A DNA stretch of 64,000 nucleotides from Marininema halotolerans (GCF_900116235.1 NZ_FPAA01000002.1:1-64000), one strand, 5' to 3'. Shown: positions 54,451 to 63,062, numbered from the stretch's first letter. Program-made: numbers and translations. Notes: generated by a model not told the origin, from the sequence alone.

Positions 54451-54489
54451 AACGACAGAGGTCCCTTGGGGTCGAATCTGTCGTTTTTA
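54451..54489 (+). terminator. Terminator of reverse transcriptase copy 1
   Basis: AACGACAGA pairs with TCTGTCGTT, with an inner GTCCC/GGGGT, then a T tract. Confidence 0.8.
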
Positions 54490-54637
54490 TTGCGCCTGGC
54501 ACACGAACCTTCTATAGGGGTTTGGATGCAATAGGAGCAGCACACAAAAAAGAGAAATGTGCTTTATATTAGGCTTCCAGTTCCTCCAAGCCACCTATAC
54601 TACTTAACTTCGGGCCTCAGAAAAGCACGCACAAGCT

Positions 54638-54671
54638 AAAAAACGACAGATCCCTCATCGGGGACTCGTCG
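54638..54671 (-). terminator. Terminator of reverse transcriptase copy 2
   Basis: On the minus strand CGACGAGTCCC pairs with GGGATCTGTCG, then six Ts. It shares the GATCTGTCGTTTTT-like 3' arm with the terminator of copy 1. Confidence 0.8.
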
Positions 54672-54711
54672 CTGGAAAAGGGTTCTTTATTGAATGGGAT
54701 TGATTTTATCC

Positions 54712-55677
54712 TCATTGTTTTTTGAACTTTAACGGGAAAAATACCACCTTCGATATCCCTTTCCGTGTCGTTACTTTCCTTGCTTGAAATCTGTACTTCA
54801 AAAAATTAAAGTGCGTATTGGGATATGTGCCCGTTCTTCTACCATCCTTACAATATATAATTTTTGTTTTATCGTTATTCAGAGTCAATTGATATCGTCT
54901 TAGTCGTTGATCTATCCTTCTCAATAGCTGCTGGGCTTGTTGCTCATTTTTGCAATGACAAAGAATATCATCCCCATATCTCTCAAAAGGGATATGCGCA
55001 AAGTTAATTTTCATCCAATGATCAAACGCGTAATGTAAGTAGAGATCACCCAATAAATTACCGATACTAGTGCCAGGTACAATCCCTTTTGTTCTTTCAA
55101 ATTGAAAACTTTTCCTATCAATTTGCCAATTTTTTAACCAGCGATTAATTAGTACAACCCACTGTGGATCTAAATGGATACTTATCATTTGTAAAAGCCG
55201 TTGCTGATTAATGGAATACCCAAATTTCCTTAGATCCAGACGTAGTACCCAGTCATATTTTTGGCATTTTTTATGAGCGGATGCTACAGCCAATACGACG
55301 GACCGGTAGTATTTTTGCGATTTTACAGGATACATTTCATTATAGAATATCGATCCGATTTTATCCTTTAGATAAAGGCGAACGGCAAATTGTGCGATAG
55401 AATCGGATACTGTAGGGATCGCCATGACTCTAATTTTCCCATTAAAATCGATAGTCTCCCGTACAAAAGGAGGTGGATGATAATTTCCAGAGGAAAGTTT
55501 TCTCCATATCTTGTACATATTCTTGTTCCAATTGGATTGGAATTCTTCAATGGTTATTCCATCGATCCCTACTATATTTCTCTCTTTCGTAAGATAATAT
55601 GCTTTTTTAACATAGATTTTAGGTATATTAAAATAATAATTACTTTTTTCTGTATCCGTTACATGATGATTGATCAT
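54712..55677 (-). CDS. Compact group II-intron-type reverse transcriptase, copy 2
   Basis: 321 residues, clearly homologous to copy 1 over the whole length (SSGNYHPPPF, PTVSDSIAQFAVRLYLKDKI, WMKINFAHIPFERYGDD). The catalytic YGDD is at 234-237 and the first Asp lies in LRLDLRKFGYSINQQ. Motif 4 reads VPG instead of PQG. It also stops soon after KYRFQARKVTTRKG, lacking the maturase and endonuclease domains. It is convergent with copy 1. AAGGGGAG lies 11 nt before ATG 55677, the same spacing as in copy 1. Confidence 0.8.
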   Translation of the reverse strand: MINHHVTDTEKSNYYFNIPKIYVKKAYYLTKERNIVGIDGITIEEFQSNWNKNMYKIWRKLSSGNYHPPPFVRETIDFNGKIRVMAIPTVSDSIAQFAVRLYLKDKIGSIFYNEMYPVKSQKYYRSVVLAVASAHKKCQKYDWVLRLDLRKFGYSINQQRLLQMISIHLDPQWVVLINRWLKNWQIDRKSFQFERTKGIVPGTSIGNLLGDLYLHYAFDHWMKINFAHIPFERYGDDILCHCKNEQQAQQLLRRIDQRLRRYQLTLNNDKTKIIYCKDGRRTGTYPNTHFNFLKYRFQARKVTTRKGISKVVFFPLKFKKQ

Positions 55678-55902
55678 TCTATCATCTACTCCCCTTGCTT
55701 GATCTCTAAATCAGAGCTTCACCACCAGTGTATGTAGTAGATGAACAAGCGGGTTAGACAATTGAGTTACTATAGGAAAAATGTGTGATTCGAATCGTAG
55801 AGTCGTTCACTAGAGTCCATCAACGAATGGATATCTCAATATCTCAATTCCTGTAGAGAAGTGTAGCGTCCGATATAGCGGTTTACTTATTGCTTCCCTT
55901 GT

Positions 55903-56961
55903 TTAACCAATCACTTCAATAACTTCACCCTCGTGGTTCTTGATATATGACTTGATAATTTTAAATTGAATTCCTTTGAACTCTGGTAAATCAAACGTAC
56001 TTTCTTTGGGAATCAAATAGTGAAGAAAGGAGTCAAAGCATTGTGGTTCCATTTTCACTTGCAAAATCCCATCACGCACTTCAACCGCATTCTTTTCTGC
56101 GGGTAGAAACTTCACGTACTGATCCTCACATTGTAGCCAAAGGCTCTTTCCTTTTGGAAGACGTCCTTTAATCACTTGAGCAATCGTTCCCACTTTGTAA
56201 GCTCCAAGTGTGACTTCGTATGTGGAATTCCCAAAGAACTTTCTCTGTTTCTTCCATTTCATTGAATCCACAATCAGGGCGGCTGTGCTGGAACCATCCT
56301 TCTCAATGCCCTGACGGACTGCATGTTTTACCTCATCGTGCTCCATGAGGGACGTACGAGAAATGTCCGTCATATAGCGTGGGAGGTAAGGAAGCAATAA
56401 ATCCATCACATTCTGACTATTCCAAGCTTTGATTGCCGTTTCCTCATCCAACGTAATCCCTACGATCTGAAGAAATGCTAGCCGACCATTGGGAGTATTA
56501 ATTGGCTTTAACTCAGGGTCATCAACAAAGGTGATCGCCTGGATTTCCGTTTCTTCATCGACCACAATGGGTCCATTCAGGTTCATATGATGGCCTACCT
56601 CAAACACGTTTCCAGAAGAAAACACATACCGAGCAAGGTTGTTCAAAAAATGGCTGACCCACATTGGCGGTTCGGAATGCACCGCCTCTTTCTTCAACCG
56701 AAAGGTGAATTCAAAACCATACCCACTGACCGCTGGATTTTCGCTCTCCTTCTCAAACAACTCAGAAAAGCCATAGGTTACATAATGCCAGTGGGGGATA
56801 GGCTCGATACGCTCATAAACACTAATGCCATTTAACGGCTCGTCTCCCCCTAGAGAATAGGGAATCATCGGCGCGTAGTGCTTAGGCTCATCCTCAGGGT
56901 AGATTGTTTTCAACGCTGCATCAATCGCGTCCCAGCCAACCGTTTTTTCTTCTTTATTCAT
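55903..56961 (-). CDS. SUFU (suppressor-of-fused) domain protein
   Basis: A 352-residue protein whose first 190 residues carry the SUFU domain: GWDAIDAALKTIYPEDEPKH, PHWHYVTYGFSELFEKESEN, GYGFEFTFRLKK and GHHMNLNGPIV. The C-terminal half is a distinct domain of unknown function. Bacterial SUFU proteins often act as immunity proteins in polymorphic toxin loci; no toxin is adjacent here. Confidence 0.85.
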   Translation of the reverse strand: MNKEEKTVGWDAIDAALKTIYPEDEPKHYAPMIPYSLGGDEPLNGISVYERIEPIPHWHYVTYGFSELFEKESENPAVSGYGFEFTFRLKKEAVHSEPPMWVSHFLNNLARYVFSSGNVFEVGHHMNLNGPIVVDEETEIQAITFVDDPELKPINTPNGRLAFLQIVGITLDEETAIKAWNSQNVMDLLLPYLPRYMTDISRTSLMEHDEVKHAVRQGIEKDGSSTAALIVDSMKWKKQRKFFGNSTYEVTLGAYKVGTIAQVIKGRLPKGKSLWLQCEDQYVKFLPAEKNAVEVRDGILQVKMEPQCFDSFLHYLIPKESTFDLPEFKGIQFKIIKSYIKNHEGEVIEVIG

Positions 56962-57103
56962 GGGTGATGTCCTCCCTGGTGTATCACAATGATTTTCTAC
57001 TAATTATACAACTTGCCTTTGTCTGGTGATATCAATAATACTTTGGAATGGTTACTAGGAACGCTCTGCACTCCACTCATGTTTTCTCTCAATCCGCATT
57101 ATC

Positions 57104-57208
57104 CTAGCGAACTGAATTAATCTCGTTATTTGCCTCCTTCACAGCATTTTCGATGCAGGCTTGCATCTGACCCTCAGGAATCTCAAATGTTATTCCTCTT
57201 TTCATCAT
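57104..57208 (-). CDS. Possible 34-residue peptide, unknown
   Basis: Two ATGs at 57203-57208 follow GGAAGTGGGG and open MMKRGITFEIPEGQMQACIE, then an Ala/Asn/Glu helix, stopping at 57104. An in-frame GTG at 57250 would make it 48 residues. It lies between the SUFU and YkgJ genes, all on the minus strand. No family recognised. Confidence 0.4.
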   Translation of the reverse strand: MMKRGITFEIPEGQMQACIENAVKEANNEINSVR

Positions 57209-57255
57209 CCCCACTTCCTTCCGGTACAAAATCAATTCAGCATCGCTCACTTCAT

Positions 57256-57290
57256 AAAAAAGGAGCGCCATATCTAAGGCGCCCCTTTTC
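57256..57290 (-). terminator. Terminator after the YkgJ-type gene
   Basis: GGAGCGCC/GGCGCCCC hairpin with TCCTTTTTT on the minus strand. Confidence 0.8.
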
Positions 57291-57303
57291 TCAGTTTTAA
57301 AAC

Positions 57304-57648
57304 TTACTCAAAGTGTTCCCACTTGAAATCGACAGAAAGAATACCTGCTGGTTCTTCCTTCGGACTCCAATGTTCCTTTTTTACCGCTTCTGGTTTACGG
57401 AAACAAACCAGGTTGGCATAATGACCAAATGCATCACAAATTGCTGGCCTTGCTGAGTAAATCCCACACTTATCGTTATCCTGATCATAAAAAATGCATG
57501 TCCCATAAAAACGCTGCTGGTTTTTAAGTTCATTCCGCATTTTCACAGGCATCGATTTAATTTTCTTCTTAATTTTCTTCACTTCAGGTCCTGTAATTGG
57601 AACCGGACCACAGCATGCTCCCCTACAACCCTTGCATGGCAATTCCAC
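57304..57648 (-). CDS. YkgJ-family cysteine-cluster protein
   Basis: A 114-residue protein with the CxxCxxxCC cluster (CKGCRGACCGP) at the N-terminus, then GTCIFYDQDNDKCGIYSARPAICDAFG, the family pattern for Zn or Fe-S binding. Function unknown; the family has been linked to protein modification. GTG 57648 (GGAGG 9 nt upstream) is preferred over TTG 57654. Confidence 0.85.
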   Translation of the reverse strand: MELPCKGCRGACCGPVPITGPEVKKIKKKIKSMPVKMRNELKNQQRFYGTCIFYDQDNDKCGIYSARPAICDAFGHYANLVCFRKPEAVKKEHWSPKEEPAGILSVDFKWEHFE

Positions 57649-57790
57649 AATCAATCTCCTCCATTATGGATGAGTTTCACTCATGCGTTACTATATCAAA
57701 CTGTTGCTCGCTTAGCATCCCCTTATCCCATTTTTAATAGATTCCTGCTTAGAGAAGCGATGGTATAGAGAAAAAGAGAAATCCATCGAG

Positions 57791-59179
57791 TTATTGCCCA
57801 TCCGTTACAACCGCTCCACTCTTGATGTTACTTTGGCTATCGAGTCGCCTCATCTCCATCCATATCATGGTTCCAGAGATGGCAAAAGCGACGAAATCAG
57901 CGACCGGACCTGCATATAAAATCCCATCCACTTTAAAGTAAAGAGGGAGGATCAACAACGCAGGAATGAAAACTAGCACCTGCCTACATAGACTGACGAG
58001 CATGGCCTTAGGCGCCTGGCCAATGGCCTGAAAGTAACCCGCTCCAACAATTTGCATACCGATCAACGGTAATAAGAAAAGATAGACGATCATGAAGTGA
58101 CTTCCAAATTGAATAAGTTCTTGACTGTCGTTGTTAAAAATAGCAACCAATTCTTCGGAAAATAACCTGGTTACAATATAAGCGGTGACCGTTATAAATG
58201 TCGATATGATTAGGGCGTATTTTAGTGTATCTTTTACCCTAGTATAACTCTTTCCTCCATAGTTATAACCGATAATCGGTTGAATACCCTGATTGATCCC
58301 CATAATCGGCATCGTAATCAAGATTTGAATACTTCCTACAATCCCCATCGCAGAGATCGCGATGTCACCACCATATTTTGCAAGACTATTATTCGCCAAC
58401 ACGGTGACGATACTTTGCACCAACTGCATTAAAAAAGGCGCCGCCCCTAACGCTAGGATCTTACCAAATACGGCGACATCCGGTTTGAAATAGTTGGCCC
58501 GAAACTTTAGCACACTCTTATTACTAAAGAAATGAGCGACGATAAAGATCGTTGCTATGGCCTGTGCCACAATCGTGGCTAACGCAGCACCCATCATTCC
58601 CCATTTTAGAATGTAAATAAAGATCGGTGCTGTGAAAATATTGAGTATGGGTCCGATTAACATCGTTGTCATCGATTTTTTCGGGTTACCCTCTGCCCTG
58701 ATAAATTGGTTTAACCCAAAACCCACGAGTACAAGAATGGTTCCCGACTGAAAGACCATCATATAATCCTTCGCATAGGGCAACACGTCACTACTTGCAC
58801 CATAGAATTTCAATATCGGTGTCAGAAAGATCCACCCGATTGTGGTAATTAAAATTGAGACACCAATCAACAAAATGAGTGATTGTGCCATAATCTTTTC
58901 GGCTTCATCCTGTTTCTTAGCACCTAACCTCAGCGAAACTAACGAGGAGCCACCCACTCCAATTAATGTTCCAAATGCCCAAATCAATAACATGACAGGC
59001 AGACAAATCGTAATTCCCGCAATTCCTAGGGTTCCAATCGCGCTATTTCCAATATAAATTCGGTCGATCACATTATAGAGAGCACCGACCAACATCGCTA
59101 TAATAGCAGGAATCGAAAACTGAAGAATTAGCTTATAAACCTTTTCTTCACCCAATCTCTTTGTCTGTTCCATTTTCAT
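57791..59179 (-). CDS. MATE-family multidrug/sodium antiporter
   Basis: A 462-residue, 12-helix MATE protein with an internal repeat. It starts RLGEEKVYKLILQFSIPAII and shows GTLIGVGGSSLVSLRLGAKK and MGINQGIQPIIGYNYGGKSY, family landmarks of the DinF/NorM-like group closest to MepA. It may export the polyketide encoded to the right or other drugs; that link rests on position only. Start ATG 59179 follows AAGAGGAG. Confidence 0.9.
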   Translation of the reverse strand: MKMEQTKRLGEEKVYKLILQFSIPAIIAMLVGALYNVIDRIYIGNSAIGTLGIAGITICLPVMLLIWAFGTLIGVGGSSLVSLRLGAKKQDEAEKIMAQSLILLIGVSILITTIGWIFLTPILKFYGASSDVLPYAKDYMMVFQSGTILVLVGFGLNQFIRAEGNPKKSMTTMLIGPILNIFTAPIFIYILKWGMMGAALATIVAQAIATIFIVAHFFSNKSVLKFRANYFKPDVAVFGKILALGAAPFLMQLVQSIVTVLANNSLAKYGGDIAISAMGIVGSIQILITMPIMGINQGIQPIIGYNYGGKSYTRVKDTLKYALIISTFITVTAYIVTRLFSEELVAIFNNDSQELIQFGSHFMIVYLFLLPLIGMQIVGAGYFQAIGQAPKAMLVSLCRQVLVFIPALLILPLYFKVDGILYAGPVADFVAFAISGTMIWMEMRRLDSQSNIKSGAVVTDGQ

Positions 59180-59422
59180 TCATTCTCCTCTTAGTTTAAT
59201 AGTCAACAAAAAAATACAGCCAAGTATGAAGTTGGGTAGTTTCCTTTTTTTACTTCGTGTATAAAAAGATTCGGGATCCATTATTAAATCCCTTTCTCTT
59301 TTTCGCATTATTTTGATTGTAAATTTATTTTTAAGAGTGACACTACACGATCCCTATACAAAATACAATTCATACATTGTATCCTTCATGATTGATTTTA
59401 TTTATTGTGTCGCTCGACGTCC

Positions 59423-59480
59423 TTGACAATAAAATTGGCTAGGATTTACAATTGACTTGTTAATTAAAATACTCTATTAT
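59423..59480 (+). promoter_or_regulatory. Two tandem sigma-A promoters on the plus strand
   Basis: TTGACA (59423-59428) with TACAAT (59447-59452) at 18 bp, and TTGACT (59452-59457) with TATTAT (59475-59480) at 17 bp. Both face the terminator at 59607 and no plus-strand gene follows. Confidence 0.65.
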
Positions 59481-59486
59481 ATGATT

Positions 59487-59645
59487 TTTTATTGTAGTGA
59501 TTTTTTTGCTAATTCGACAACCCCTATCAAATGATAAGTTTCCTATCCATTTCAACCATACAGGGAGGCTTTTCAATTATTGTCGAGTGGCGTGGCATCT
59601 CTAAATAATAAAGAATCCCCTTTAACTAAAGGGGATTCTTTATTG
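59487..59645 (+). ncRNA. Candidate small RNA between the MATE gene and the polyketide operon
   Basis: About 160 nt from the tandem promoters to an intrinsic terminator. It includes GGGAGGC and short reading frames but none convincing as a gene. It is convergent with the polyketide operon and shares its terminator. Called only from promoter-terminator architecture. Confidence 0.4.
59607..59644. terminator. Bidirectional terminator of the polyketide operon
   Basis: AATAAAGAATCCCCTTT pairs with its exact complement over AACT, with A/T tracts on both sides. Confidence 0.9.
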
Positions 59646-59670
59646 ATGAAGGGGTGTACTTCCTCTCCTA

Positions 59671-61503
59671 TCAATGTTCGAGGGAGTAGATTTTATCACA
59701 CCACCTCGTGATCACTTCAAACACAGGTGATTCAAATAACAACGAAAAGTGATTTGATGCATCGACATCAATTGGATGCCAATTCCCAAACTGTTTCTCC
59801 CATTGTTTCCAGTACTCAATCTGATCAATCGTACAGTCACTGCTAGGATGGACAAAATAGGGTTCAAAATCTCCATAAAAAGCGTTACTGTTATTGCGGA
59901 AATAGTACGCCGTTACGGAATCCGGATCAGATAAAGGCAAGATCTTAAAGGCTTTTTCTTCAAAGGCTTCTTGGATAAGCAAGTTCTTTTCAAAGATACG
60001 AGTCAGTTCCGCTTCCGATTTCGCCATGGATAATCCACGTTGTGTACCCAATTGTATCAATTGATTTAAAAATGCATCCGGTTGCAGCTCAAAATTAACC
60101 TCTTTTTGATGGATCATCCGCTTAAATAACAACTCAGGCTCCCGACGCACTCGGTTGATAATCGACAAATTAACCGCTTGCAGTCGCTTCGAATGCTTGG
60201 ATTGTTCAATATTTTGCATACCATTGGTATCCAATGTGTCGATCATCACCAGGGTACGGACAGTTTCTCCTCTTTCCTGTAATAGACGTGTCATTTCATA
60301 AGCAATGGCACCACCCAGTGAATACCCCCCTAAATCATACGGGCCTGTTGGCTGAACCCTACGAATTAATTCGATGTAATATTCAGCCATCTTCGGAATG
60401 CTGTGAATCGGAGGATGATCATTCATTCTCCCGCGAGCTTGGATACCATAAAAAGGGCGTGTTAAGCTTTGTGAAAACATTTGATACCCTTCTACTCCCC
60501 CTCCTTCGGAATGAATCCAAAAAACGGGGCTTCCCTCTACGATTTTATTTAAATGAATCAACTCTTGGTGGGATGCTGTTCTGGTGGATGAAGCTGAAGC
60601 AGTGCTGGGTGCAGATTGGTCAAAAGTGGAGAGAATCTTTTTGAGAACCTCTGGCTTATTTACAAAGGTTTTCTCCTGCATCTCCCACTCTTCTTTAAGC
60701 GTTTCATCAAGGCGCTCTTTAATGGGATCCGTCATATGCTTTTTCAAAAGGATCAAGGATTCTCGAGGCACTTGTGCTAAATCCTTAGCAAGTTGTATGG
60801 CTTCATTCATCACTTCTTTACGCGGAATGATCGGTGTCGTAACCCCTTTAGCAATCAATTCCTTTCCTCGATAACGATTTCCCGTATAAAGAACCTCCCG
60901 GGCTATGGAATAACCCAATTTTTCGGGAAAGATCAAGGTCGCACCGTCTCCAGGTGTAAAGCCATATTTCATATGGTTACACGTGTAAAAGCTCTCTTCG
61001 CTCATTAATACAAAATCACTGAACATCCCAAAGCACCAACCACCACCGAGCGCATGCCCCTGCATCGCTGCGATCACAGGAATTTCACATTCCATCGGCA
61101 ATGTGTATAAATTTAAATCCGTCATTTTCGATTTACCTTCATAAAGTTCCAGCAATCCTTCGCGACCGCCCCCCGATGCAAAATAGGTGTCATAACCCGT
61201 TAGGATGGCTACTTTCATCTCGGTATGTTGCTTAATCCACTCAAATGCTTTAAACAACCCTGTAATTAGTTCGAGGGTAAACATATTTTTATTGGCACGA
61301 TCCTGCATGGTTATGAGAGCAATTCCTGGTTCGATCTCTTTTATTTCTACCACATCGGGGTCTGATACTTCTTCTGATAGAGTAGAAGTCGGTTTTGTAT
61401 CTGCTTCGGATGGGTGATCCATCAATCCTTCAATTTTTTGCTGTGCTTCTTCAGGCTCGATCTCTCCCCGTTGAAGCGCAAGTAAAGTTGCTCTAACATC
61501 CAC
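59671..61503 (-). CDS. Enoyl-CoA hydratase-like (ECH2) plus thioesterase fusion, polyketide tailoring/release
   Basis: 610 residues in three parts. Residues 1-28 (DVRATLLALQRGEIEPEEAQ) resemble the linker helix seen between trans-AT PKS domains. Residues 50-295 are a PksI-like crotonase domain (FASGGGREGLLEL, AAMQGHALGGGWCFGMFSDF). Residues 310-610 are a type I/II thioesterase with Ser395 in GGYSLGGA, Asp422 in IDTLD and His585 in SNHFS. In the ECH half, the His of PksI-like MHEKTF is Gln276 (MQEKTF). As last gene of the operon it could release the product. GTG 61503 follows GGAGGG. Confidence 0.85.
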   Translation of the reverse strand: MDVRATLLALQRGEIEPEEAQQKIEGLMDHPSEADTKPTSTLSEEVSDPDVVEIKEIEPGIALITMQDRANKNMFTLELITGLFKAFEWIKQHTEMKVAILTGYDTYFASGGGREGLLELYEGKSKMTDLNLYTLPMECEIPVIAAMQGHALGGGWCFGMFSDFVLMSEESFYTCNHMKYGFTPGDGATLIFPEKLGYSIAREVLYTGNRYRGKELIAKGVTTPIIPRKEVMNEAIQLAKDLAQVPRESLILLKKHMTDPIKERLDETLKEEWEMQEKTFVNKPEVLKKILSTFDQSAPSTASASSTRTASHQELIHLNKIVEGSPVFWIHSEGGGVEGYQMFSQSLTRPFYGIQARGRMNDHPPIHSIPKMAEYYIELIRRVQPTGPYDLGGYSLGGAIAYEMTRLLQERGETVRTLVMIDTLDTNGMQNIEQSKHSKRLQAVNLSIINRVRREPELLFKRMIHQKEVNFELQPDAFLNQLIQLGTQRGLSMAKSEAELTRIFEKNLLIQEAFEEKAFKILPLSDPDSVTAYYFRNNSNAFYGDFEPYFVHPSSDCTIDQIEYWKQWEKQFGNWHPIDVDASNHFSLLFESPVFEVITRWCDKIYSLEH

Positions 61504-61542
61504 CTGCTTTCACTCCCTCCATGTTCCTAGGGTCAGCTTCTA

Positions 61543-62292
61543 TCACTTTCCAAATAAATCATGGATTCTCTCTTTCACCTCTGGGCGGTGAAAGGTTTTT
61601 TCATGCATCAATAGCTCCTGTTCCGTCACCATGGCAAGTTCCTCACGAATTGAACGAACGAGATGCTCTTTCAATGTGATCAAAGAAAATCGAGGCTTTT
61701 CTGCAATTTGATGCGCAAGTTCCAGTGCACGTCCCATCACTTCCGCCCGTGGCACAACAGGGAAGGGAAGTCCCCGTTTTTCCAACTCAGCTCCACGGTA
61801 ATTCGCGGCATTGATCAACATTTCCTCTGCTAAACTAAACCCTAACTTTTTCGGCAGAATCATGGTCGCTCCCATACCCGGTGTAAATCCATATTTCATA
61901 AAATTGGTCGTATAAATACTTTCTCGACTAAAAATTACGAAATCAGCAAACAATGCCATCGCAAATCCTCCCCCGATTGCGTGCCCTTGCATCGCTGAAA
62001 TCACTGGGATTTTGCAATCGAGGGACATTCTATAAATGTTGGTATCCGTAAACTGTTCCTTACCTTCAAAGATAGAGAGTAACCCCGTCTGCGTCCCCCC
62101 TGAGGCAAAATAGCTATCATAGCCCGTTAAAATCACACATTTATAATGCGGGTGATCTTCAATTCTCTGAAAAGCCTGCGTCAAACCATCGATTAGCGAT
62201 TTTGAAAATGTGTTTTTATGAATACGATCTTCCATCGTTATTTGTACGATTTCGGGCGTCACTTCATGAAATGAAACCACAGTACTATCCAT
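61543..62292 (-). CDS. pksI: PksI-type enoyl-CoA hydratase-like decarboxylase (ECH2)
   Basis: A 249-residue crotonase-fold protein, the same length as Bacillus PksI and very similar to it (DRIHKNTFS, ILTGYDSYFASGGTQTGLL, AMQGHAIGGGF, NFMKYGFTPGMGATMILPKK). It decarboxylates the dehydrated HMG-type intermediate on an ACP during beta-branching. The C-terminal MHEKTFH with His230 is kept. GGAG at the end of pksH precedes ATG 62292; the genes are 2 bp apart. Confidence 0.92.
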   Translation of the reverse strand: MDSTVVSFHEVTPEIVQITMEDRIHKNTFSKSLIDGLTQAFQRIEDHPHYKCVILTGYDSYFASGGTQTGLLSIFEGKEQFTDTNIYRMSLDCKIPVISAMQGHAIGGGFAMALFADFVIFSRESIYTTNFMKYGFTPGMGATMILPKKLGFSLAEEMLINAANYRGAELEKRGLPFPVVPRAEVMGRALELAHQIAEKPRFSLITLKEHLVRSIREELAMVTEQELLMHEKTFHRPEVKERIHDLFGK

Positions 62293-62294
62293 CG

Positions 62295-63062
62295 TTACTC
62301 ATTCTCCCCAGGTAATTGTCCCTGTTCGACAAAGCGAACAATATTTTCAAGATTGGTAGCATCCGCGAAGATGGCACGATTCGCTGCTAAAGCAGGGGCC
62401 TTTGATTGTTGCAATACATCATCCAATTCATTCATATAGCGTTTATATCGGAGGATGCCTGCCTTTGGCATCCTTTTAAGGCGTAGCAAATGCTTACGTA
62501 ACATGGATTGACTTTGCGAATCGTATGCATCAACCAGCCCCCAATCGTGTGCCTTTTCTACCGATATAGGCTGCGTCATGAGTGTCATATAATGAGCTTT
62601 TTGATAACCCATCCGACGAATCAGAAAGGGGAGCACACAAGCTGGAAAAAGGCCAAATAACAATTCAGAAAGGCTGAAAGTTGCCTGATCATCGGCAATC
62701 ACGATGTCACTGGCAGCGACAAAACCAACCCCGCCAGCGTTCACTTTTCCCCGTACATGAGAGATGGTGATGAAGGGACCCGTAGCCAGGGTTTGCCACA
62801 ATTGATAGAGCGGTTCAGGATCATTTTCCGTATTCAACCCACTAACCGCTTGGTTACGCATTTCCTGAAAATCAGCACCAAAACAAAAGACATCCGGTAA
62901 CCCTTCTAAAACGACGACCTTTATTCGTTCATCGCATGACCGAAGAGCATGGGTGCATTCTTCGATCAATTGATGATTGATGGTGTTATTTGCATCTGGG
63001 CGATACAACTGGATAAAACAAATGGGATGTTGGGTTCGTACCTTAATCGTTGTGTAATTCAT
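62295..63062 (-). CDS. pksH: PksH-type enoyl-CoA hydratase-like dehydratase (ECH1)
   Basis: A 255-residue crotonase homologue of the ECH1 type: FIQLYRPDANNTINHQLIEEC, FCFGADFQEM, GKVNAGGVGFVAASDIVIAD and LSELLFGLFPACVLPFLIRRMG (the FGL-PA-V-LPFL stretch is typical of PksH). It dehydrates the HMG-ACP formed by PksG. The start overlaps the pksG stop by one base. Confidence 0.92.
   Translation of the reverse strand: MNYTTIKVRTQHPICFIQLYRPDANNTINHQLIEECTHALRSCDERIKVVVLEGLPDVFCFGADFQEMRNQAVSGLNTENDPEPLYQLWQTLATGPFITISHVRGKVNAGGVGFVAASDIVIADDQATFSLSELLFGLFPACVLPFLIRRMGYQKAHYMTLMTQPISVEKAHDWGLVDAYDSQSQSMLRKHLLRLKRMPKAGILRYKRYMNELDDVLQQSKAPALAANRAIFADATNLENIVRFVEQGQLPGENE

Larger units (their letters stand above)
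54397..54711. other. Region between the two convergent reverse transcriptase genes
   Basis: 315 bp with a terminator for each gene near its ends. CCTTCT/AGAAGG forms a hairpin at about 54412-54423. The middle (54490-54637) has no gene or recognised RNA motif. Confidence 0.5.

Noticed and set aside
53160-55902. Intact group II intron, retron or diversity-generating retroelement around the RT genes
   Set aside because: No intron 5' GUGYG or domain V, no maturase domain, no VTG-type retron motif and no template/variable repeat pair were seen.
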